Below are positions 43,328 to 52,397 of a DNA stretch of 64,000 nt, piece by piece. The notes under the pieces are model-generated. The model saw nothing but the letters and a program-made list of their open reading frames with translations. It did no database searches and was not told where the DNA came from. Positions within the stretch are counted from its first letter, which is position 1; each line of letters starts with the position of its first letter. The translations under genes and the position numbers were made by a program. This stretch comes from Boudabousia liubingyangii. Its GTDB lineage: Bacteria > Actinomycetota > Actinomycetes > Actinomycetales > Actinomycetaceae. The stretch covers positions 186,001 to 250,000 of the forward strand of contig NZ_MQSU01000002.1 in NCBI RefSeq assembly GCF_001907245.1, written 5' to 3'.

Positions 43328-45904
43328 GTGGCAGAGCGTAACTATTCTGACAACTCACGGTCAGAGCGCAATCAACGATCCGGTGGCTTTGGTGGTCGCC
43401 GTGATGACCGCCGTGAAGGTGGTCGTCGTTGGAATGATGATCGTCGTGATGGTGGACGTCGTGAAGGTGGCTTTGGTGGTCGCCGTGATGACCGTCGTGA
43501 GGGCGGTTTTGGTGGCCGTCGGGATGACCGCCGCGATGGTGGTCGTCGTTGGAATGATGATCGTCGTGATGGTGGTCGTCGTGAAGGCGGTTTTGGTGGT
43601 CGCCGTGACGATCGCCGTGAAGGTGGCTTTGGTGGTCGCCGTGATGACCGTCGTGAAGGTGGCTTCGGTGGTCGCCGTGACGATCGCCGTGAGGGCGGCT
43701 TTGGTGGCCGTCGTGATGATCGCCGCGATGGTGGCCGTCGTGAAGGTGGCTTTGGTGGTCGCCGTGATGACCGTCGTGAGGGCGGTTTCGGTGGTCGCCG
43801 CGATGATCGCCGTGATGGCGGCCGTCGTGAAGGTGGCTTTGGTGGCCGTCGGGATGACCGCCGCGATGGTGGTCGTCGTTGGAATGATGATCGTCGTGAT
43901 GGTGGACGTCGTGAAGGTGGCTTTGGTGGTCGCCGTGATGACCGCAACGGACGCACCTTCGACGAACGTCGCGAAAGCCACGCCGCTCGAGCTGCACGCC
44001 TAAACAACGAACCGGAAATCCCCGGCGATATCAAGGCAGAAGACCTAGACCGTCAGGTCAGCGCTCAGCTACGAACCCTATCCGGTGCCAATGCTGAAAC
44101 CGTCGCTCGTCACCTAGCCGCAGCCGGACACCTAATTGACGAAGAACCAGAACTCGCATACGAGCACGCCATGGCCGCCGTGGCCCGCGCCGGTCGCGTT
44201 GACGTTGTTCGTGAAGCAGCTGCCCTCACCGCCTATCAGGTTGGTAAGTACGAGGAAGCCCTCCGTGAGGTTCGCGCTGTCCGCCGACTATCCGGAACCG
44301 ACTCCCTACGCGCCGTGGAAGCGGACTGCGAACGCGCTGCCGGCCGTCCCCTAAAGGCCATCGAAATCATCGAACAGACCGATTTCTCAACCCTAGACCT
44401 AGCCGAACAGGTAGAGGTCATCATCGTCGGCTCTGCTGCCCGCGCGGACCTTGGCGAAAACGCTGCTGCCCTCGTCATGGTTGATGACGCACTAGCTCAG
44501 CTGCCCAAGGGCACTGACGAATACCTAACCGGTCGACTCCTGTCCGTTAAAGCTGACCGCTTGCGCGAACTAGGCCGTGAAGAAGAAGCCGCTGAAATCG
44601 AAGCCAACCTACCGGAAGAAATCGAAGAAAGCGTCATCTTCGACCTCGAAGAAATCGTCGAATCCGACTTCGACAACCTCCGTTCAGACCTACGTGGTTG
44701 CTCCGTTACCCTAACCAGCGCCTACGACGTGGCCCTATACGACCTAGACGGCGTTTGCTACCGCGGCACCGACCCGATCGAGTATGCTGCCGAGTCCATC
44801 GAAAAGGCTCGCGAAGCCGGACTAGTCGATGTCTACGTAACTAATAACGCCTCCCGCACTCCTAAGCAGGTTGCCAAGAAACTCAAGGGCCTAGGCATCA
44901 ACGCCGACCCCGGTCACGTCATGACTGCCGCACTAGACATCGTGGGCATCATGGAAGGCGACCTAGAACCCGGCGCTAAGGTACTAGTGGTCGGCGGTGA
45001 CGGACTCAAAGAAGCCGTAAGCGAAGCTGGCTTCGAAGTTGTCAAGACCGCCGCTGAAGAACCGGCCGCCGCCGTCCAGGGATGGGCCAGCGACGTCGAC
45101 TGGGCACAGCTCTCCGAAGTGGCCTACGCAGTCAACAACGGTGCCCGCTACTACGCCTCAAACCTAGACGCTTCACTGCCCACCGAGGTTGGTTTCGCCC
45201 TAGGTAACGGTGCTTTGGCCGCAGCCGTAATCGAATGCACTGGCCGTCGCCCCTTCGCCGGTGGCAAGCCCTTCCCGGGCATCTACCGTAAGGCAGCCGC
45301 ACTAGTAAGCGAAGACGCCAAGGTCCTCAGTGTCGGAGACCGTCTAGAAACCGATATTCAGGGCGCCCGCTCCGCACGCATCCCGGCACTTCACGTCCTC
45401 ACCGGCGTACACGGCCCGCGTGACGTAGTCATGTGCCAGTCCAACCAGCGTCCCTCTTTCGTCGGTTTGGACCTACGCGCCCTTGACGCCTCTCACCCGC
45501 AGCCCCGTCACCACACTGACGGCGCCTGGTCCTGTGGCACCTCGGAACCCGTACACGTTGACCGCTGGGGCAATATCTTCATCGGTGAAGAAGAACTAAC
45601 CACAGATTCTTCTCTCACCCTTGACCATTACCGGGCACTACTAGCAGCCGCTTGGGAAAAGCTTGACGCTGGACACCGCGTCAAGTGCCCCCAGTTCCAG
45701 GTCGTCCCGAACGAAGAAGGCAACAACATCATTCCGCTTCCCGAACCCGAGTTCGACGAAGAAGCAGCTGATGACGAAGACCAGGATCTCTTCGAGGAAA
45801 ATGAAGCCGAATCTGACCTAGACGAAGAACTAGCAGACGAAGCTGACCTCGACGATGAACTGCTCGATGATGAAGACGACGACAACGACGAGGTAGATGA
45901 CTAA
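43328..45904 (+). CDS. Arg-rich repeat, TPR-like and HAD-IIA phosphatase fusion protein
   Basis: An 858-residue protein with four parts. Residues 21-205 are tandem [12 protein letters not shown]-type repeats, extremely rich in Arg, Gly and Asp. Residues about 225-455 form a helical, TPR-like region ([21 protein letters not shown]). Residues about 465-750 are a NagD-type HAD-IIA phosphatase with [10 protein letters not shown] (nucleophile Asp), VTNNASRT, and [11 protein letters not shown]. The last 60 residues are almost wholly Asp/Glu. In Mycobacterium the TPR part (Rv1691) and the HAD part (Rv1692, a glycerol-3-phosphate phosphatase) are separate genes before tlyA. GTG 43328 follows GAGGAG by six bases; the gap upstream is AT-rich. 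Confidence 0.85.
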   Translation: MAERNYSDNSRSERNQRSGGFGGRRDDRREGGRRWNDDRRDGGRREGGFGGRRDDRREGGFGGRRDDRRDGGRRWNDDRRDGGRREGGFGGRRDDRREGGFGGRRDDRREGGFGGRRDDRREGGFGGRRDDRRDGGRREGGFGGRRDDRREGGFGGRRDDRRDGGRREGGFGGRRDDRRDGGRRWNDDRRDGGRREGGFGGRRDDRNGRTFDERRESHAARAARLNNEPEIPGDIKAEDLDRQVSAQLRTLSGANAETVARHLAAAGHLIDEEPELAYEHAMAAVARAGRVDVVREAAALTAYQVGKYEEALREVRAVRRLSGTDSLRAVEADCERAAGRPLKAIEIIEQTDFSTLDLAEQVEVIIVGSAARADLGENAAALVMVDDALAQLPKGTDEYLTGRLLSVKADRLRELGREEEAAEIEANLPEEIEESVIFDLEEIVESDFDNLRSDLRGCSVTLTSAYDVALYDLDGVCYRGTDPIEYAAESIEKAREAGLVDVYVTNNASRTPKQVAKKLKGLGINADPGHVMTAALDIVGIMEGDLEPGAKVLVVGGDGLKEAVSEAGFEVVKTAAEEPAAAVQGWASDVDWAQLSEVAYAVNNGARYYASNLDASLPTEVGFALGNGALAAAVIECTGRRPFAGGKPFPGIYRKAAALVSEDAKVLSVGDRLETDIQGARSARIPALHVLTGVHGPRDVVMCQSNQRPSFVGLDLRALDASHPQPRHHTDGAWSCGTSEPVHVDRWGNIFIGEEELTTDSSLTLDHYRALLAAAWEKLDAGHRVKCPQFQVVPNEEGNNIIPLPEPEFDEEAADDEDQDLFEENEAESDLDEELADEADLDDELLDDEDDDNDEVDD
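43388..43942 (+). repeat. In-frame tandem repeat coding for FGGRRDD units
   Basis: Eleven copies of a unit coding FGGRRDD are spaced mostly by 36 bases (12 residues, [12 protein letters not shown]); three copies carry an added [11 protein letters not shown] block and several an added RREGG. Third-codon positions vary between copies (for example cgccgtgat, cgtcgggat, cgccgtgac), so the array is old enough to have diverged yet is held in sequence at protein level. All spacing is a multiple of three. Confidence 0.95.
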
Positions 45905-46103
45905 TCAGTCCGAAACCTCGACTCCAGTCGAGACCGCATCAAGTTCCCCCTCCACCAAACCGGTCGAGGGGGAACTACCAGCACGTCTACTGGCCTGCCA
46001 AGAACTAATCGAAGCTGAAGCAGGCCCAGAAGGCGCAAAAGAACTAGGAAAAATCCTCGACCACCTCGATCAGATCTTGGCCGAAGCGAAATACGATGGG
46101 TAA
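45897..46103 (+). CDS. Small protein between the HAD fusion and tlyA
   Basis: A 68-residue protein: a Ser/Thr/Pro-rich disordered start (residues 1-25), then a helical part ([20 protein letters not shown] and [16 protein letters not shown]). It holds the position of the short Rv1693 gene in Mycobacterium, between the phosphatase and tlyA. It overlaps both neighbours by eight bases, which argues that it is really translated. Function unknown. Confidence 0.75.
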   Translation: MTNQSETSTPVETASSSPSTKPVEGELPARLLACQELIEAEAGPEGAKELGKILDHLDQILAEAKYDG

Positions 46104-46941
46104 GTTAAGACGACTCGATAGCGAAATGGTCCGTCGCCAACTGGCACGTTCCAGGACCCAAGCTGCCCAATTAATTGCCGCCGGTCAAGTCAAGGTATCC
46201 GGGGAAACCGTTCTCAAAGCCGCCCGACAAATCGACCCGGCCGAACCCATCGTGCTAGACGAAGCGGCCGCCGATCAATACGTTTCCCGTGGTGCCTTCA
46301 AACTAGCCGGCGCCCTTGACTACCTAGGGGATAAAGCCCCCAAAATCAACGGGGCCCTCTGCCTAGATGCCGGAGCCTCCACCGGAGGTTTCACCGACGT
46401 ACTGCTCAGACGAGGCGCGCAAAAAGTCACCTCCGTGGACGTGGGCTACGGCCAGCTAGCCTGGAGCCTACAATCAGATCCACGGGTAGAGGTCATGGAC
46501 CGAACCAATGTTCGTAACCTCCAGCCAGAACAATTACCCTACCGGCCAGAAATCCTTGTTGGCGACCTCAGTTTTATCTCTCTGACACTGATCATCCCCG
46601 CCCTAGCCCGGTGTGCCCTGCCCACTGCCAACTACCTACTAATGGTGAAACCACAGTTTGAAATCGGCAAAGAACTACTAGGCGCCGGGGGAGTAGTCCG
46701 CAACCCTGACCACCACGAACAGACCGTCAACACCGTCGCTAAATGCGCCCTCGAAAATGGGCTTAAGGTGCAGGCTGTCGCTCCCTCGCCATTACCCGGA
46801 CCAGCCGGGAACGTCGAATACTTCTTACATCTTAGCGGACCCGAAACTGAAGGTGGCTTGAGCGCCGAAGAAATTCCCCAAGCCATTGCCACGGCAGTAG
46901 CAGCCCGACCACAAGCAGAAAAGGACGGACACCATGCTTAA
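46096..46941 (+). CDS. tlyA: TlyA family rRNA 2'-O-methyltransferase
   Basis: Methylates ribose in 16S and/or 23S rRNA; in Mycobacterium loss gives capreomycin resistance. The 281 residues comprise an N-terminal S4 domain (LARSRTQAAQLIAAGQVKVSG) and an FtsJ-like methyltransferase with CLDAGASTGGFTDVLLRRGA, VDVGYGQLAW, DLSFISLTLIIP and MVKPQFEIGK. The lysine and aspartates of the catalytic set are in place. Overlaps are eight bases with each neighbour. Confidence 0.93.
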   Translation: MGKLRRLDSEMVRRQLARSRTQAAQLIAAGQVKVSGETVLKAARQIDPAEPIVLDEAAADQYVSRGAFKLAGALDYLGDKAPKINGALCLDAGASTGGFTDVLLRRGAQKVTSVDVGYGQLAWSLQSDPRVEVMDRTNVRNLQPEQLPYRPEILVGDLSFISLTLIIPALARCALPTANYLLMVKPQFEIGKELLGAGGVVRNPDHHEQTVNTVAKCALENGLKVQAVAPSPLPGPAGNVEYFLHLSGPETEGGLSAEEIPQAIATAVAARPQAEKDGHHA

Positions 46942-47767
46942 GCACGTCACCCTGGTTAAGCACGCCTCCCGCCCGCATACCGAACAGGTTGCTTTTCAGA
47001 TAACTGAAAAACTCCGGGCTCACGGAATTACCGTACATGCTCCCGAAGACCCTGCTGCAGAGCAGAGCGAACTGGTAATCGCCGTCGGAGGCGATGGCAC
47101 CCTGCTGTGGGCCGCGGAAGAAGCCCGCCCATACCAGCAAGCCATCATCGCTTTCAATACCGGACACATGGGCTTCCTCACCGAGGTCGATAGCGAAGAC
47201 CTAGATCGCGCCATTGCCGCGCTGTGCGAAGGCGAATACCGGGTTGAAAACCGCGCCACCATTGACGTTACGCTACAGCACGAAGACGGCTCCAGCAGTG
47301 AACACTGGGCTCTTAACGAGGCTGCCATCGGCCGCACCGGGCTATCCCACCCAGCCAACCTAGTGGTAGGCGTCGATGGGCGCGCAGTCTCTGCCTATGC
47401 CGCTGACGGCATCATCATTTCAACCCCCACCGGTTCAACCGCCTACGCTTTCTCTGCGGGTGGTCCCATTGTTTGGCCTGATGTCTCCGCGATGCTCCTA
47501 GTCCCCCTAGCAGCTCATGGACTTTTTACCACCCCCTTGATACTGGGTGAAGGCAGCCAAATTGAAGTACAGATTGCCCGCAGTCAGGCTCAGAATCTAC
47601 AGGCCTGGTTCGACGGTCGACGCCAGGTAGAACTACGTGCCGGTGACCGCCTAGTTTCACGAATTAGCAAAGACCCCGTGCGGTTAGCGCGCATTCAGAC
47701 CGACTGCTTTGCCCAACGACTTGTTAACAAATTCCAACTTCCAGTTTCATCCTGGCGGGGAGCCTAA
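46934..47767 (+). CDS. nadK: NAD kinase
   Basis: Phosphorylates NAD to NADP, using ATP or polyphosphate. The 277 residues hold the signature VAVGGDGTLLWAAE-like stretch (IAVGGDGTLLWAA), NTGHMGFLTEVD, ALNEAAIGRT and the second conserved region DGIIISTPTGSTAYAFSAGGPI. It starts eight bases inside tlyA and ends three bases before recN, matching the block seen in Mycobacterium. Confidence 0.95.
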   Translation: MLKHVTLVKHASRPHTEQVAFQITEKLRAHGITVHAPEDPAAEQSELVIAVGGDGTLLWAAEEARPYQQAIIAFNTGHMGFLTEVDSEDLDRAIAALCEGEYRVENRATIDVTLQHEDGSSSEHWALNEAAIGRTGLSHPANLVVGVDGRAVSAYAADGIIISTPTGSTAYAFSAGGPIVWPDVSAMLLVPLAAHGLFTTPLILGEGSQIEVQIARSQAQNLQAWFDGRRQVELRAGDRLVSRISKDPVRLARIQTDCFAQRLVNKFQLPVSSWRGA

Positions 47768-47770
47768 TAG

Positions 47771-49465
47771 ATGCTCAGCGAAATCACCATCCAAAACGTG
47801 GGTGTGATCGACCAAGCACACCTAGAACTAGGCCCCGGACTAACCACCATTACCGGTGAAACCGGCGCCGGTAAAACCATGGTGCTCTCGGGCCTAGGGC
47901 TGCTGCTAGGTGGCCGTGCCGACGCCAGCGTTGTTCGACTAGGAGCCAAAGAAGCCCGCGTCAACGGGGTCTTCGACCTCTCCGTCTACCGTCCCGAAAA
48001 GGTCCTTACTGAACTCGACCTAGAACTAGAAGCAGACGAAAACGAAATCATCGTCAACCGGACCCTAAGCGCCCAAGGTCGCTCACGCGGTCGAATCCAA
48101 GGCCTCGCCCAACCAATCAGCGCCCTCGCCCAGCTGGGCCAAGAATTCGTTACCGTCCACGGCCAATCAGACCAAATTGCACTCAAACAAGCACAGGTAC
48201 AACGCGACCTACTAGACCAATTCGGGGGCGCCAAGCTCGAAACGGCAAAACAAAAATACCGAGAAGCCTGGGCACAAGCAGTCCAAGCCAAGCGCACCCT
48301 CGACGAATGGCAACAAAATGCCGCCCAATACGAACTAGAAGCCAGCGCCCTGCAGCAGGGACTGGACCTAGTCAACGAACTTGCCCCGAAAGCCGGGGAA
48401 GAGGAAGAACTAAAAACCCAAATCGAACGACTCAGTAACGTCCACGAACTCTCTGAGCATGTCCAACTAGCCGCCGGAGCACTACGCCAACCAGACCTCA
48501 GCCCCGATGCTTCCTCGCTGACTCAGAGTGCTGCCAATGCCCTAGAGAAGGCCTCAGGCCTCGATAACTCACTAAGCGAACTGGCTAGTCGCGCCCACCA
48601 GCTCTCCGTCCAACTAGCAGACCTAGCGGACGAAGTAGAAAACTACCTTGACAATCTAAGTGCCGACCCGGAAGCACTTAGTCGTGCCCATGCCCGCCGG
48701 GCCAAGCTAAACCGCGCCCTCGCTGGTCGCGCTGCCGATATTCCCGGACTCCTAGCTTGGGCACAGGAAGCTGCCGAACGCTTGGCGGCCGTGGGGGACA
48801 CTGAAGGGCATACTCAAAAACTCACCGAACAGCTCCACCAAGCCCAAGAAAATGTTTGGGAAGCCGGGCGCGGACTCTCCCAAGCACGTGCGGAAGCCGC
48901 CCAGAAACTAGGGGAGGACGTTACCGCTCAACTAGCCTCACTAGCCATGCCAAACGCGCAGTTCACCGTGGCGTTAAATGAAACCCCCAAACCCAAGTCA
49001 CACGGTCTAGAAGACATTGTCTTCAACCTCCAAGCACACCCGCATGCGCCGCAACGGCCACTTGCGCAGGGAGCCTCTGGTGGTGAACTATCCCGCGTCA
49101 TGCTGGCCTTGGAAGTTGCCCTTGCACAAGCTAGTGGAAACCTAGCTGGCCGCACCTTCATCTTCGACGAGGTCGACTCCGGCGTGGGCGGGCAAGCAGC
49201 CATTGAAGTGGGACGTCGTTTAGCGCAGTTAGCGAAAACCGCCCAAGTCATCGTGGTCACCCACCTGCCGCAGGTAGCCGCCTTCGCTGACGCCCATGTC
49301 AAACTCGAAAAAACCGGCAATAGCACCAGTCTGCAGCTCTTGGATGAATCCCAAAGAGCGGCCGAATTGGCCCGAATGCTTTCCGGAGAAGCCACCCCAG
49401 AAGCGGCACGCGCCCACGGCCTTGAGCTACTTAAGGTCGCAAAGATGGCACAATCTAAGATGTGA
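47771..49465 (+). CDS. recN: DNA repair protein RecN
   Basis: SMC-like ATPase of double-strand-break repair. Its 564 residues begin MLSEITIQNVGVIDQAHLEL and the Walker A GETGAGKTMVLSGL; two coiled-coil arms flank a middle hinge (about residues 150-380), and the C-terminal head carries GASGGELSRVMLALEVAL and the Walker B FIFDEVDSGVGGQAAIEVG. Order and spacing are normal. steA overlaps the last four bases with a GTG start. Confidence 0.94.
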   Translation: MLSEITIQNVGVIDQAHLELGPGLTTITGETGAGKTMVLSGLGLLLGGRADASVVRLGAKEARVNGVFDLSVYRPEKVLTELDLELEADENEIIVNRTLSAQGRSRGRIQGLAQPISALAQLGQEFVTVHGQSDQIALKQAQVQRDLLDQFGGAKLETAKQKYREAWAQAVQAKRTLDEWQQNAAQYELEASALQQGLDLVNELAPKAGEEEELKTQIERLSNVHELSEHVQLAAGALRQPDLSPDASSLTQSAANALEKASGLDNSLSELASRAHQLSVQLADLADEVENYLDNLSADPEALSRAHARRAKLNRALAGRAADIPGLLAWAQEAAERLAAVGDTEGHTQKLTEQLHQAQENVWEAGRGLSQARAEAAQKLGEDVTAQLASLAMPNAQFTVALNETPKPKSHGLEDIVFNLQAHPHAPQRPLAQGASGGELSRVMLALEVALAQASGNLAGRTFIFDEVDSGVGGQAAIEVGRRLAQLAKTAQVIVVTHLPQVAAFADAHVKLEKTGNSTSLQLLDESQRAAELARMLSGEATPEAARAHGLELLKVAKMAQSKM

Positions 49466-50673
49466 GTGAAAAGAAAACCTCTGCTAAAAGAACGCAAATT
49501 AGCGGGTTGGTGCGTCTAGGTGACGATACCACCTCGGTAGCTGCGCACCTTGAACCCGGTGATATCGCAGTTATTGACCACCCTGATTTGGACCGTGCTA
49601 CAGCTCTGGAACTGATTGAAGCCCAACCGGCGGCAGTCTTGAACGCAGCCCCCTGTGTCACCGGACGCTATCCCACCAAGGGTGCTCTGACCCTGCTTAA
49701 CGCGGGAATCCCACTACTTGACACCCTAGGCACGGCGATCCTCTCCCTCCGGGAAGGTCAGCGTGTTGAAGTACGTGAGGACGGTGTTTACCTAGCTGAT
49801 CAGCTTATCGCTCAGGGGAATCGGGTCACCCAGGAATCAAACGAAGCTGCCTGCGCCGCCGCCCAACTAGGCATGGCTGACCAGCTGGAATCCTTCGCCG
49901 GAAACACCTCCCAGTTCCTAAAGAGCGAAGAAGCCCTACTGCTAAACGGGCAGGGCCTAGACAAGCTGAAGACCCGCTTCACTGGCCGTCCAGTAGTGGT
50001 CGTAGGTCCCGGACAGCAGGCTGCCGAAGAGCTCAAAACTCTTAAGCATTTCATATCTGATACGAATGCCGCCCTAATCGCGGTGGGCTCGGGTGCGAAA
50101 ACGATTCGCCAAGCCCGACTCAAGCCCGAACTTATCACCGGCAATATCCGCGCGGTGGAAGAACAAAGCTTAAAAAGTGGCGCCGAAATCGTAATCCATT
50201 CGCCACGCCTAGTGCAGGCCAGCGACCCTCGCCTCGATGCAATGGGTCTGGCCTACCATAATATTTCTTCCTCCCTCTCCGATATTGACCTAGCTATCGT
50301 GATCGCGCACCATCTAGATGCTGAACTGATCGTGCCGCTAGGCCAATACCGCGACGTGGAAGAGTTCTTCGATTTAGGACGACTCAAGATGTCATCGGCC
50401 TTCTTTACCCAATTGGTCGCCCACGGACAGTTGGTCTCACCCAAAGCGATTGCCCGGGCCAACTCCCGGCCCATTCCCGTTTCTTATCTTTGGACCCTAC
50501 TAGCCGGGGGCCTAGCGGCCCTGCTGGTGGCCCTGTGGATCACCCCCTTCGGGCAGGCCGTCTGGGTGCTAATGCCTGAGTGGGGACACTGGCTAAGCTT
50601 TGGCATTTTGGGCTTTATCGGCCTAATTACCTTAAGTTCATTACTACTATCCTTCCGGAGGCCTCGAAAATGA
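49462..50673 (+). CDS. steA: SteA-like membrane protein (cytokinesis)
   Basis: The 403-residue protein matches the actinobacterial SteA family (Rv1697 type): a mixed alpha/beta domain resembling thiamine pyrophosphokinase (VVVGPGQQAAEELKTLKHF, AVGSGAKTIRQARLKPELI), followed by two C-terminal membrane segments (about residues 335-360 and 375-397). In Corynebacterium SteA works with SteB in cell separation through peptidoglycan hydrolysis. It sits between recN and a MctB-like gene, the SteB position. The GTG start gives a four-base overlap with recN. Confidence 0.82.
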   Translation: MSEKKTSAKRTQISGLVRLGDDTTSVAAHLEPGDIAVIDHPDLDRATALELIEAQPAAVLNAAPCVTGRYPTKGALTLLNAGIPLLDTLGTAILSLREGQRVEVREDGVYLADQLIAQGNRVTQESNEAACAAAQLGMADQLESFAGNTSQFLKSEEALLLNGQGLDKLKTRFTGRPVVVVGPGQQAAEELKTLKHFISDTNAALIAVGSGAKTIRQARLKPELITGNIRAVEEQSLKSGAEIVIHSPRLVQASDPRLDAMGLAYHNISSSLSDIDLAIVIAHHLDAELIVPLGQYRDVEEFFDLGRLKMSSAFFTQLVAHGQLVSPKAIARANSRPIPVSYLWTLLAGGLAALLVALWITPFGQAVWVLMPEWGHWLSFGILGFIGLITLSSLLLSFRRPRK

Positions 50674-51617
50674 AAGATTTCCGCTATCACCTGGTGTCGC
50701 TAGCCAGCGTGTTCCTAGCGCTTGCGATCGGGGTCGTCCTAGGAGCCGGCCCGCTACAAAGCACCCTTCAATCAGCCCTTTCTGGTCAAGTAGGGGATTT
50801 AAAAACCCAAAACCAGTCGCTAGAGCAACAACTGGGCGTCGCGCACGAACAGAATGAACTAGATCAGAAGTACTTGAAGGCATTGGCTCAGAGCAGTAAC
50901 CAAGGAATGCTTAACGGTCTTTCCGTGGGACTAGTGCTGCTACCCGGCGTTGTCGATGCGCAGGTCAAAGACGTTACCGATACTTTAACCGCTGCCGGCG
51001 CTAAGGTAACTGGGCAAGTAAAGCTCAAGGATGCCGCTTTCCAACAGCCCTATCAGCAATACCGTAGTTCTTTGGCCCCGCAGTTAGGCCAGTACCTAGC
51101 CAGTACGCCTGAGCCTACAGCCTCGGCGGAAACCATTCTGGGTAAAGCAGTACTGACCATTTTGGAAAAGGGGGCCGAACCGTCTGCCACCCTAAAGCAG
51201 ATTTTGGCTGCCCCAGAAAACCCTATCGCTGAGGTACTCCAGGCTACCGGTGGTACTCAGGCCATTGTGGTGATTACGCCGCCGCAGCAAAAAGCTACCG
51301 CAGATTCAACGCAAAACCAGGCTGCCAGCCCCGAGGCAGCACAAAACTTGACCGAGGACGCGCAGAACCTAGCAGAGTTCTTAAATGCCCTCGGCACCGC
51401 CCCTAAGTCCGCAGTGGTTCTTGGGTCTGCGGTTGATGACCAGCAGCTGCTCACTCACCTACGTGACACCAGCCTGCAGTTGACCACCATCGATAACTGC
51501 CCCTCTGCATCCTGTGATGCTTCCTTGCCGCCAGCGCTGCTAACGGCAGATAACAGTGCCCGTCACTTTGGATCCCAGCAGGGCGCCACAAACGTAATGC
51601 CATCACGCATTAAGTAG
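50670..51617 (+). CDS. MctB/SteB-type membrane-anchored protein
   Basis: A 315-residue protein with one N-terminal membrane segment (about residues 8-27, LASVFLALAIGVVLGAG), a coiled coil (residues 30-70), and an extracytoplasmic alpha/beta domain with no catalytic motif I recognise. The family was named a copper transport protein in Mycobacterium (MctB, Rv1698), and its corynebacterial relative SteB partners SteA in cell separation. Pairing with steA by a four-base overlap supports the latter role. ATG 50670 is used; the frame is open to 50580 inside steA. Confidence 0.8.
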   Translation: MKDFRYHLVSLASVFLALAIGVVLGAGPLQSTLQSALSGQVGDLKTQNQSLEQQLGVAHEQNELDQKYLKALAQSSNQGMLNGLSVGLVLLPGVVDAQVKDVTDTLTAAGAKVTGQVKLKDAAFQQPYQQYRSSLAPQLGQYLASTPEPTASAETILGKAVLTILEKGAEPSATLKQILAAPENPIAEVLQATGGTQAIVVITPPQQKATADSTQNQAASPEAAQNLTEDAQNLAEFLNALGTAPKSAVVLGSAVDDQQLLTHLRDTSLQLTTIDNCPSASCDASLPPALLTADNSARHFGSQQGATNVMPSRIK

Positions 51618-51624
51618 GTTAAAA

Positions 51625-52272
51625 ATGAGCCAATACCCAGACCTGAAGTCAGAGGAACTCCACGATTCAAAACAGCAGTATCCCGTGCTCGCACATGAGG
51701 ATATCTGGCAGGGGAGAATCGTTTCGCTCCATGCGGAGGACGTCCAACTTGGTGCGGATGGACCTGTGGTTCGACGCGAGTATGTCAAACACCCGGGAGC
51801 CGTGGCTGTGGTTCCGCTTCGAATTCAGAACGGACGAGAACAGGTGTTGATGATTCGTCAATATCGTCATCCCGTTGCTAAGAATCTGTGGGAATTCCCT
51901 GCTGGCTTGCTTGATATTGAGGGTGAAAACTATCTGGTGGCCGCCCAGCGTGAGCTAGCCGAAGAGACCGACCTAGCCGCCGACACCTGGAATGTTTTGG
52001 TGGATTACTACGCTTCCCCGGGCGGTTACACGGAATCTTTGCGGGTCTTCCTCGCCCGCGATCTAAAGGTGATTGAAAAGCCGGAGTTTGCGCGTGAAGA
52101 AGAGGAAGCCCTATTCCAGTGGGGGTGGGTGGACCTTGACGAGGCCGTTAAGGCCGTTCACGAGGGACGACTCCAGAACCCGTCCGCCGTTTTGGGTATC
52201 TTAGCTACCACCTCGGCTCGGGCCCAGAACTGGAAGAATCTGCGTCCTGCAGATGCGCCTTGGGAACGTTAA
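51625..52272 (+). CDS. Nudix hydrolase, probable ADP-ribose pyrophosphatase
   Basis: A 215-residue Nudix protein. The Nudix box reads AGLLDIEGENYLVAAQRE followed by LAEETDL, with the REUxEE core intact; a proline-rich loop FPAG-like stretch (WEFPAGL) precedes it, as in ADP-ribose pyrophosphatases such as Rv1700 in the same chromosomal place. It would hydrolyse ADP-ribose to AMP and ribose-5-phosphate. It starts seven bases after the MctB-like gene. xerD, which follows in Mycobacterium, is replaced by the SUF operon. Confidence 0.87.
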   Translation: MSQYPDLKSEELHDSKQQYPVLAHEDIWQGRIVSLHAEDVQLGADGPVVRREYVKHPGAVAVVPLRIQNGREQVLMIRQYRHPVAKNLWEFPAGLLDIEGENYLVAAQRELAEETDLAADTWNVLVDYYASPGGYTESLRVFLARDLKVIEKPEFAREEEEALFQWGWVDLDEAVKAVHEGRLQNPSAVLGILATTSARAQNWKNLRPADAPWER

Positions 52273-52347
52273 TTATTGCTTGGTGTGCCATTAGTCCCAT
52301 GTGGGTTAATAGACGCACAGTTTTACGTCACGACTCTTTTGCGAAAT

Positions 52348-52373
52348 AGCGTTATCATAGATGAGATAACGCT
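52348..52373 (+). promoter_or_regulatory. Probable SufR operator
   Basis: AGCGTTATC (52348-52356) and GATAACGCT (52365-52373) are a perfect nine-base inverted repeat with an eight-base spacer, just 24 bases before the sufR start. Centre-to-centre arm spacing of 17 bases suits a dimeric winged-helix repressor. It probably overlaps the promoter of sufR-sufBD...; binding by SufR is inferred. Confidence 0.6.
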
Positions 52374-52397
52374 CGCACTGACGGAGGGGAGAATCGG

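Noticed and set aside
43388-43942. Regular repeats as a possible CRISPR array
   Set aside because: Units are adjacent and coding, with no unique spacers between identical repeats and no cas genes nearby.
43170-44034. Long antisense and alternative-frame open frames over the repeat array (43170-43997, 43361-43981 and 43372-44034 minus; 43326-44003 plus)
   Set aside because: They are by-products of the codon-periodic repeat; their translations are single-pattern His/Asp, Thr/Ile or Arg/Pro strings, and the real frame has a ribosome site and continues into conserved domains.
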